From positions 18,722 through 32,685 of the forward strand of contig DFBD01000026.1 of NCBI GenBank assembly GCA_002367255.1: a DNA stretch of 13,964 nucleotides. The letters are read 5' to 3'. The notes under the pieces were generated by a model. The model saw nothing but the letters and a program-made list of their open reading frames with translations. It did no database searches and was not told the origin of the DNA. The position numbers and the translations under genes were made by a program. Of this stretch, positions 9,900-13,964 are shown piece by piece; within the stretch, counting starts at the first letter, position 1; every line of letters begins with the position of its first letter. This DNA is from Rhodobacterales bacterium UBA3089. GTDB lineage: Bacteria > Pseudomonadota > Alphaproteobacteria > Rhodobacterales > Rhodobacteraceae.

Positions 9900-10916
9900 T
9901 TAGGCCTTTTCTGAAAATTCCGTAGTGCCGCCAGCCGCGAGTATTTTTGCCTGACCGACCCAGTCATCACGGCTAACGCGCCCTTTGAATTTCACGAGAT
10001 TTTCATCCGCCCATGCGACTTCTACATCACTCCATGCCGCGATTTGATCGAAGTGCCAAACACCTTTAGCATTCAGTTCCCCTTCGAGCTTTGGTCCTAC
10101 ACCTTTGATTTTCTTCAAATTATCGCCACCACCTGATCGCGGGCTGTCCAGCATCACAGGTTTTTGCCCTGCGCTTACAGCTTCTGGTTCAGGGGTTTTG
10201 GCAGGCTTTGCTTTCGCGGGCTTGGGTTTAACTAATATCGGCACTTCATCGCCCTGAATGCGTTTGACCGTATCGCCAAGTGCAATCGCGCGTGCCACAG
10301 ACCCATTCGCCGCCTCACCAGTTTTATCCTGCAAGCTGGTCAAACCACCCAGTGGCTCGGCTGCAAAGCGACCGTTCTGCGGCCCCGGTGTGGGAACTTC
10401 GCCATTTTCAAACGCCTTCAGGAGGTCACGAAACTTCTCAGCGGTAAGGTCTTCGTAATAATCCTTACCAATCTGTGCCATAGGGGCATTGGTGCAAGCG
10501 CCGAGACACTCGACCTCCTCCCAACTGAACTTGCCGTCAGCGCTGATTTCATGCGCGTTTGGTGCAATCACTTCCTTGCAAATACCAATCAGGTCTTCTG
10601 ACCCACAAAGCATACAGCTGGTAGTGCCGCAAATCTGGATATGTGCAACAGAACCAACGGGTTTGAGCTGAAACATAAAGTAAAACGTCGCCACTTCGAG
10701 GACACGGATGTACGCCATGCCCAACATATCTGCGATGCTTTCAATCGCGGGCTTGGACAGCCAACCTTCTTGCTCTTGTGCTCGCCATAACAGCGGGATC
10801 ACACCGCTGGCCTGGCGGCCTTCGGGAAATTTGGTCAACTGGGCTTCTGCCCAAGCCTGATTGGCGGGCGTAAACGCAAAGCTGTCAGGTTGTTCTGTGT
10901 GAAGGCGGCGTAACAT
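9900..10916 (-). CDS. nuoE: NADH-quinone oxidoreductase subunit E with C-terminal helix-hairpin-helix extension
   Basis: Thioredoxin-fold [2Fe-2S] subunit of the NADH module (24 kDa type, cluster N1a). The core is residues 1-173, with ligands C96, C101 (CGTTSC), C137 and C141 (CLGAC). The protein is 338 residues, well beyond the roughly 160-240 of a plain NuoE. Residues 174-254 form a flexible linker rich in Pro, Lys and Ala ([11 protein letters not shown] at 230-240), and 255-338 form a helix-hairpin-helix domain ([11 protein letters not shown]). I recall extended NuoE proteins in Rhodobacter and related genera, so the fusion is probably a lineage trait. The same domain ends the next gene. 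The start overlaps the nuoD stop by one base (TAATG), a typical coupling arrangement. Confidence 0.96.
   Translation of the reverse strand: MLRRLHTEQPDSFAFTPANQAWAEAQLTKFPEGRQASGVIPLLWRAQEQEGWLSKPAIESIADMLGMAYIRVLEVATFYFMFQLKPVGSVAHIQICGTTSCMLCGSEDLIGICKEVIAPNAHEISADGKFSWEEVECLGACTNAPMAQIGKDYYEDLTAEKFRDLLKAFENGEVPTPGPQNGRFAAEPLGGLTSLQDKTGEAANGSVARAIALGDTVKRIQGDEVPILVKPKPAKAKPAKTPEPEAVSAGQKPVMLDSPRSGGGDNLKKIKGVGPKLEGELNAKGVWHFDQIAAWSDVEVAWADENLVKFKGRVSRDDWVGQAKILAAGGTTEFSEKA
9903..10154 (-). repeat. Copy 2 of duplicated helix-hairpin-helix domain coding region (nuoE 3' end)
   Basis: Codes residues 255-338 of NuoE, the extension beyond the thioredoxin-like Fe-S core. It aligns without gaps to copy 1 over 84 residues, about 66 identical by hand count. 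The two copies are in direct orientation about 300 nt apart, close enough for recombination or gene conversion. Confidence 0.85.
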
Positions 10917-12127
10917 TAACGGTCAATCTCCCCGAAAACGATGTCAATTGTACCGATAATGGCGGCAACGTCGGCCAATTGATGGCCCGTTGCGAGATGA
11001 TCCACGGCCTGCAAATGCAAATAGCCGGGCGCACGGATTTTAGCTTTGTATGGCTTGTTCGATCCGTCGGCGACCAAGTACACTCCGAATTCGCCCTTCG
11101 GTGCTTCAACAGCAGCGTAAACTTCGCCAGCCGGAACATGGAAGCCTTCGGTGTAAAGCTTGAAATGGTGGATCAGCGCCTCCATCGAGGTCTTCATATC
11201 ACTGCGTTTTGGTGGCGTAAGCTTACCACGCGCCAGAACGTCTTCACCCTTGCATTCACCAAGCTTAACGATGCATTGCTGCATGATCTTGATGCTTTCG
11301 CGCATCTCTTCAAGGCGCAGCAAGTAGCGATCATAGCAGTCGCCGTTCTTACCAACCGGAATCTTGAAATCAAACTCATTGTAGCATTCATAAGGTTGCG
11401 AACGACGCAAATCCCACGCTAACCCGGCCGAACGCGCCATGACGCCGTTAAGACCCCAATCGTATACGTCTTGCTTGGTAACAACGGCGATATCAACGTT
11501 ACGCTGTTTGAAAATGCGGTTTTCTGTCAGAAGACCTTCAAAATCTTTCAAGAAAGGTTCGAACTGTTCCGTCCATGTCTGAATATCTGCAATCAGTTTT
11601 TCCGGCAAATCCTGATGCACACCACCCGGGCGGAAGTAATTCGCGTGCAGACGCGCACCACAGGCCCGTTCGTAAAAAATCATCAGGCTTTCACGCTGGT
11701 CAAACCCCCAGAGGTTCGGCGTCAGTGCCCCAATGTCCAGCGCTTGCGAGCCGACGTTCATCAGGTGGTTGGCTATACGGCCGATTTCGGAATACAAAAT
11801 GCGGATCAGGCTCGCACGACGCGGCACCTCAACGCCTGTCAGCTTCTCAATAGCCAGACACCAAGCGTGTTCCTGATTCATGGGCGCAACATAGTCCAAC
11901 CGATCAAAATACGGCAGATTTTGCAGGTATGTCCGGCTTTCCATCAGCTTTTCGGTGCCACGATGAAGCAAGCCGATATGCGGGTCAGCGCGTTCAACAA
12001 TCTCGCCGTCAAGCTCAAGCACCATGCGCAAAACGCCGTGCGCCGCAGGGTGCTGTGGGCCGAAGTTAATCGAGAAATTACGGACTTTTTCGTCCATACT
12101 TATAGCGCTGCCGTTTGATCCATCCAT
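10916..12127 (-). CDS. nuoD: NADH-quinone oxidoreductase subunit D (49 kDa, quinone site)
   Basis: Connecting-module subunit related to the large subunit of [NiFe] hydrogenases; with NuoB it forms the quinone-reducing site. The 403-residue protein carries [15 protein letters not shown] with H26 and H30, [20 protein letters not shown] and [12 protein letters not shown] with Y79, corresponding to the quinone-contacting His and Tyr of studied complexes. The nickel-binding cysteines of hydrogenases are absent, as normal here. It is a separate gene from nuoC, unlike the fused nuoCD of enteric bacteria. The start at 12127 (MDGSNGS) is 3 nt after the nuoC stop with AAGGA upstream. [15 protein letters not shown] at 12097 is a possible shorter start with a poorer ribosome site. 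Confidence 0.98.
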   Translation of the reverse strand: MDGSNGSAISMDEKVRNFSINFGPQHPAAHGVLRMVLELDGEIVERADPHIGLLHRGTEKLMESRTYLQNLPYFDRLDYVAPMNQEHAWCLAIEKLTGVEVPRRASLIRILYSEIGRIANHLMNVGSQALDIGALTPNLWGFDQRESLMIFYERACGARLHANYFRPGGVHQDLPEKLIADIQTWTEQFEPFLKDFEGLLTENRIFKQRNVDIAVVTKQDVYDWGLNGVMARSAGLAWDLRRSQPYECYNEFDFKIPVGKNGDCYDRYLLRLEEMRESIKIMQQCIVKLGECKGEDVLARGKLTPPKRSDMKTSMEALIHHFKLYTEGFHVPAGEVYAAVEAPKGEFGVYLVADGSNKPYKAKIRAPGYLHLQAVDHLATGHQLADVAAIIGTIDIVFGEIDR

Positions 12128-12130
12128 GTC

Positions 12131-12733
12131 TTAGGCGTCCTTCTTCTCGTCACCTGGCAGGATGTATTCAGCACCCTCCCACGGGGACATGAAATCGAAT
12201 TGGCGATATTCCTGTGTTAGCTTCACAGGTTCATAAATGCAGCGTTTTTCGACTTCGTCATAGCGCATCTCAACATAACCGGTTGTCGGAAAATCTTTAC
12301 GCAGTGGATGCCCCTCGAAACCGTAGTCAGTCAAAAGGCGACGCAAATCGGGGTGGTTCGCGAACAGGATGCCATACATATCGAAGGCTTCGCGTTCAAA
12401 CCAGTTGGCGCATGCGTGTATAGAGGTGATCGATTCTACTTGCTCGCCCTCCTCGATCATCACTTTCACGCGGATGCGTTGGTTAATGACCATGGACAGG
12501 AAGTGGTAAACAACCTCGAAACGTTTTTCGCGCCCCGGGTAATCAACGGCCGTGATGTCTACAAGTGTTGTGAACTGACAGGACGCGTTCCCTTTCAGGA
12601 AATCCACGAAATCGAGCAAGCTCGTATTAGTAACAACAACCGTCAATTCATCGAAATCAATCGAGGAGGATACGATCGCGTCCGATTGCTTGACCTCAAG
12701 AACGGCGGCCAGATCATTAAGTGCTTCGCTCAT
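12131..12733 (-). CDS. nuoC: NADH-quinone oxidoreductase subunit C (30 kDa)
   Basis: Peripheral-arm structural subunit that packs against NuoD and carries no cofactor. The 200-residue length is typical of alphaproteobacteria and mitochondria. The family signature lies at 111-149 ([20 protein letters not shown], then [19 protein letters not shown]), followed by the conserved C-terminal [13 protein letters not shown] (175-187). The ATG at 12733 has a GGGGG run 5 nt upstream, and the nuoB stop lies 9 nt before it. nuoD follows after 3 nt. No odd features. Confidence 0.98.
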   Translation of the reverse strand: MSEALNDLAAVLEVKQSDAIVSSSIDFDELTVVVTNTSLLDFVDFLKGNASCQFTTLVDITAVDYPGREKRFEVVYHFLSMVINQRIRVKVMIEEGEQVESITSIHACANWFEREAFDMYGILFANHPDLRRLLTDYGFEGHPLRKDFPTTGYVEMRYDEVEKRCIYEPVKLTQEYRQFDFMSPWEGAEYILPGDEKKDA

Positions 12734-12742
12734 ATCAGCCCC

Positions 12743-13273
12743 CTACCGTGCAATCGTGCCAGTGCGACGGATTTTCCGTTGCAACTGTAAAAGGCCATAC
12801 ATCAACGCCTCGGCTGTCGGTGGGCAGCCCGGCACGTAAACATCAACTGGAACAATGCGATCACAACCGCGCACAACGGAATACGAATAATGGTAATACC
12901 CGCCACCATTTGCACAGGACCCCATCGAAAGCACATACCGTGGCTCTGGCATCTGGTCATAGACTTTACGCAACGCTGGCGCCATTTTATTGGTCAGCGT
13001 TCCCGCCACGATCATCAAATCTGATTGCCGAGGGGACGCACGCGGCGCCGTCCCGAAACGCTCCAGGTCATAACGTGGCATGGAGGTGTGGATCATCTCC
13101 ACCGCGCAACATGCCAGACCGAATGTCATCCAGTGCAGCGATCCTGTACGCGCCCAGTTGATCACGTCCTCGGTAGTTGTAAGAAGAAAGCCCTTGTCGG
13201 CCAGTTCGTCATTCAACGCTTTGGTAGCAAAATCCTTATCACCACCAGCGGCGTTCGTCGAAGTTAATCCCAT
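12743..13273 (-). CDS. nuoB: NADH-quinone oxidoreductase subunit B (cluster N2)
   Basis: Holds the terminal [4Fe-4S] cluster N2, which reduces quinone at the NuoB-NuoD interface. The protein is 176 residues. Ligands are the tandem C55-C56 in [11 protein letters not shown]120 in SMGSCANGG and C150 in [35 protein letters not shown] (74-93) is the usual family stretch. I chose the ATG at 13273 ([14 protein letters not shown]): it gives the normal family length and has AAGG 10 nt upstream. The frame could be extended to a GTG at 13294, but that would add seven residues inside nuoA. With the chosen start the gene overlaps the nuoA end by 10 nt in another frame. Confidence 0.97.
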   Translation of the reverse strand: MGLTSTNAAGGDKDFATKALNDELADKGFLLTTTEDVINWARTGSLHWMTFGLACCAVEMIHTSMPRYDLERFGTAPRASPRQSDLMIVAGTLTNKMAPALRKVYDQMPEPRYVLSMGSCANGGGYYHYSYSVVRGCDRIVPVDVYVPGCPPTAEALMYGLLQLQRKIRRTGTIAR

Positions 13274-13629
13274 TCCAAGGCACCCTTCTTCCACTCATAA
13301 GCAAATCCGATAGTTAGGACTGCTAAAAATACGATCATTGACCAGAACCCGAACAGCCCTACATCCTTGAACGCGGTGGCCCAAGGGAAAAGGAAAGCAA
13401 TTTCAAGGTCGAAAATAATGAACAGGATGGCCACTAGATAGAACCGCACATCGAAACGCATGCGGGAATCATCAAACGGGTTGAACCCGCATTCATAAGC
13501 CGATGTTTTTTCCGGATCAGGATTTCGGACCGCTACAATCACCGCCGATATGGAAAGAACAATGGCCAATGCCACGGCAAGTGCGAAGAAAATCAGAATG
13601 GGAAGGTATTCTAGTAGAAGGTCTTCCAA
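13264..13629 (-). CDS. nuoA: NADH-quinone oxidoreductase subunit A, TTG start
   Basis: First gene of the operon: a three-helix membrane subunit (ND3 homologue) near the quinone channel. From a TTG at 13629 the product is 121 residues, [15 protein letters not shown] onward, which fits the family length and N-terminus. Landmarks are [20 protein letters not shown] (35-54), the loop containing C47 that moves with enzyme state in ND3, and D74/E76 in [13 protein letters not shown]. No in-frame ATG exists near the beginning. AGGAG lies 8 nt before this TTG, the best ribosome site available. The frame stays open to another TTG at 13659 (131 residues), but that one lacks a Shine-Dalgarno. The end overlaps nuoB by 10 nt. 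Confidence 0.95.
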   Translation of the reverse strand: MEDLLLEYLPILIFFALAVALAIVLSISAVIVAVRNPDPEKTSAYECGFNPFDDSRMRFDVRFYLVAILFIIFDLEIAFLFPWATAFKDVGLFGFWSMIVFLAVLTIGFAYEWKKGALEWD

Positions 13630-13636
13630 ATTTGGC

Positions 13637-13642
13637 ACTCCT
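13637..13642 (-). promoter_or_regulatory. Shine-Dalgarno (AGGAG core) fixing the nuoA TTG start
   Basis: On the minus strand TCAGGAGTGCCAAATTTG places AGGAG with 8 nt to the TTG at 13629. This purine core decides between that start and the more distal TTG (13659) and GTG (13638) codons, neither of which has a properly spaced site. Confidence 0.75.
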
Positions 13643-13677
13643 GAATCTATACAAATCAATACATTTGAGTCGAAAGT

Positions 13678-13706
13678 GGTTTACCCCTCGCCTTATTCGA
13701 GGTCAA
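13678..13706 (-). promoter_or_regulatory. Candidate proximal promoter for nuoA
   Basis: On the minus strand TTGACC (13706-13701) is followed after 17 nt by TAAACC (13683-13678). The -35 is good and the -10 poor. A transcript would start near 13671, leaving a leader of about 40 nt before the nuoA TTG. The spacer contains an inverted repeat: CCTCG at 13686-13690 and CGAGG at 13698-13702, with a 7-nt loop. This is inferred from consensus only. Confidence 0.3.
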
Positions 13707-13738
13707 CAGATGGAAGCCTTTAAAACAACAGAATTTAT

Positions 13739-13789
13739 TTAGTTTTTAACAGGAAAACCCATCGCATATTTCGAATATATCATTTTCAT
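13739..13789 (-). CDS. 16-codon ORF with perfect Shine-Dalgarno in the nuoA leader
   Basis: ATG to TAA encodes MKMIYSKYAMGFPVKN, with no similarity I recognise. It is preceded by AAGGAGG (minus strand, 13805-13799) at 9 nt, the strongest ribosome site in the window, stronger than those of the nuo genes. A candidate promoter lies just upstream, so it could be the first frame of the operon mRNA. It ends 109 nt before the nuoA TTG. It is too short for codon statistics. The peptide is basic (three Lys) with two Tyr, and shows neither a signal-peptide pattern nor an attenuator-like run of one amino acid. It could be a leader peptide, an independent small protein, or chance. Confidence 0.4.
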   Translation of the reverse strand: MKMIYSKYAMGFPVKN

Positions 13790-13798
13790 AAATTCCAA

Positions 13799-13805
13799 CC
13801 TCCTT
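13799..13805 (-). promoter_or_regulatory. Perfect Shine-Dalgarno AAGGAGG
   Basis: The plus-strand CCTCCTT reads AAGGAGG on the minus strand, fully complementary to the 16S rRNA tail, 9 nt before the ATG of the 16-codon ORF. Its presence in otherwise AT-rich non-coding sequence is the main reason to take that ORF seriously. Confidence 0.6.
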
Positions 13806-13825
13806 ATTTGCATACAAATGCATAC
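13806..13825. repeat. Nested direct and inverted repeats, possible operator
   Basis: TGCATAC occurs at 13809-13815 and again at 13819-13825, ten bases apart, about one helix turn. The same bases form inverted repeats: ATTTG-N4-CAAAT (13806-13810 and 13815-13819) and TGCAT-N4-ATGCA (13809-13813 and 13818-13822). They overlap the -10 and start region of the candidate distal promoter, a typical place for a repressor site. The regulator is unknown. Confidence 0.4.
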
Positions 13826-13848
13826 TGCCGATCATTATCGCAGGTCAA
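13819..13848 (-). promoter_or_regulatory. Candidate distal promoter upstream of the 16-codon ORF
   Basis: On the minus strand TTGACC (13848-13843) is followed by an 18-nt spacer and TATGCA (13824-13819), or a 17-nt spacer and GTATGC. A transcript would start near 13812, a few bases before the AAGGAGG site. The -35 is good and the -10 is imperfect. Consensus inspection only. Confidence 0.35.
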
Positions 13849-13899
13849 TTGTGAATTATTTCATAAACAACACCCGAGATAACAATAACCATACAAATT

Positions 13900-13964
13900 A
13901 TGACATTAGATCAAGCCACCGTTACCTCACAAGGTTGTGTGTGGATATTCAACGACCCAATCGG
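13900..13964 (+). CDS. Possible start of a divergent ORF (partial)
   Basis: A plus-strand ATG at 13900 opens a frame that stays open to the window edge (21 codons), beginning MTLDQATVTSQGC and continuing V-W-I-F-N-D-P. No Shine-Dalgarno is visible, and the part seen is too short to recognise. It may be a divergent gene sharing the nuoA upstream region, or chance. Confidence 0.15.
   Translation, partial: MTLDQATVTSQGCVWIFNDPI

Larger units (their letters stand above)
13630..13964. other. AT-rich intergenic region upstream of nuoA
   Basis: This 335-nt stretch is clearly more AT-rich than the operon and holds no recognisable complete gene of normal size. It contains the two candidate promoters, the nested repeats, the 16-codon ORF and an extra near-palindrome, ATATT-TCG-AATAT (13766-13778), inside that ORF. 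Minus-strand frames entering from the right edge stop within about 18 codons, so any upstream gene in the same direction ends there or lies further out. No tRNA or terminator hairpin with a T-run is visible. Confidence 0.7.

Noticed and set aside
11471..12118. Plus-strand open frame of 215 codons opposite nuoD
   Set aside because: A shadow of nuoD codon structure with no recognisable domain and no ribosome site of note.
13686..13702. CCTCG...CGAGG hairpin as a transcription terminator
   Set aside because: Five-base-pair stem with no following T-run in either direction; noted only as part of the promoter region.
13862..13964. C-terminal end of an upstream minus-strand gene entering from the right edge
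   Set aside because: Two frames are open for 11-17 codons before a stop, too short to tell a real gene end from chance.
1..13964. CRISPR array, tRNA, insertion sequence or phage genes
   Set aside because: No regularly spaced repeats, cloverleaf, terminal inverted repeats or transposase-like frames were seen; the window is a continuous complex I operon.

Overview
The window is almost entirely a respiratory complex I (NADH:quinone oxidoreductase, NDH-1) operon, read on the minus strand from right to left: nuoA, B, C, D, E, an accessory membrane gene, a two-helix membrane gene, nuoF, a small Cys-containing gene, nuoG, H, I, J, K, L and the first 354 codons of nuoM, which runs off the left edge. 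nuoN is not seen and would be expected beyond that edge. Separate nuoC and nuoD, a four-cysteine NuoG N-terminal cluster region resembling the mitochondrial 75 kDa subunit, and small unidentified genes between nuoE, nuoF and nuoG point to an alphaproteobacterium. The NuoE C-terminal extension and the accessory gene types suggest Rhodobacterales (Roseobacter/Rhodobacter/Paracoccus side). Base composition is moderate rather than very GC-rich. This placement rests on remembered family resemblance, not on a search.

Layout. Positions 13630-13964 are an AT-rich upstream region with candidate promoters, nested repeats and a 16-codon ORF behind a perfect Shine-Dalgarno. From 13629 down to 1 the genes are packed with overlaps or gaps of 1-44 nt, so one polycistronic mRNA is likely. 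No transcription terminator, tRNA, insertion sequence or CRISPR array is visible.

Function. NuoE, F and G form the NADH-oxidising module (FMN and Fe-S clusters). NuoB, C, D and I form the connecting module that carries electrons to cluster N2 and the quinone site. NuoA, H, J, K, L and M form the membrane arm that moves protons. The metal ligands and charged membrane residues checked in these subunits are present, so the enzyme appears functional.

The least ordinary parts are the accessory pieces. NuoE ends in a helix-hairpin-helix domain that is nearly repeated in the soluble tail of the adjacent two-helix membrane protein. Two more small genes flank nuoF. The tiny ORF lies in the nuoA leader. 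nuoA itself appears to start at TTG.
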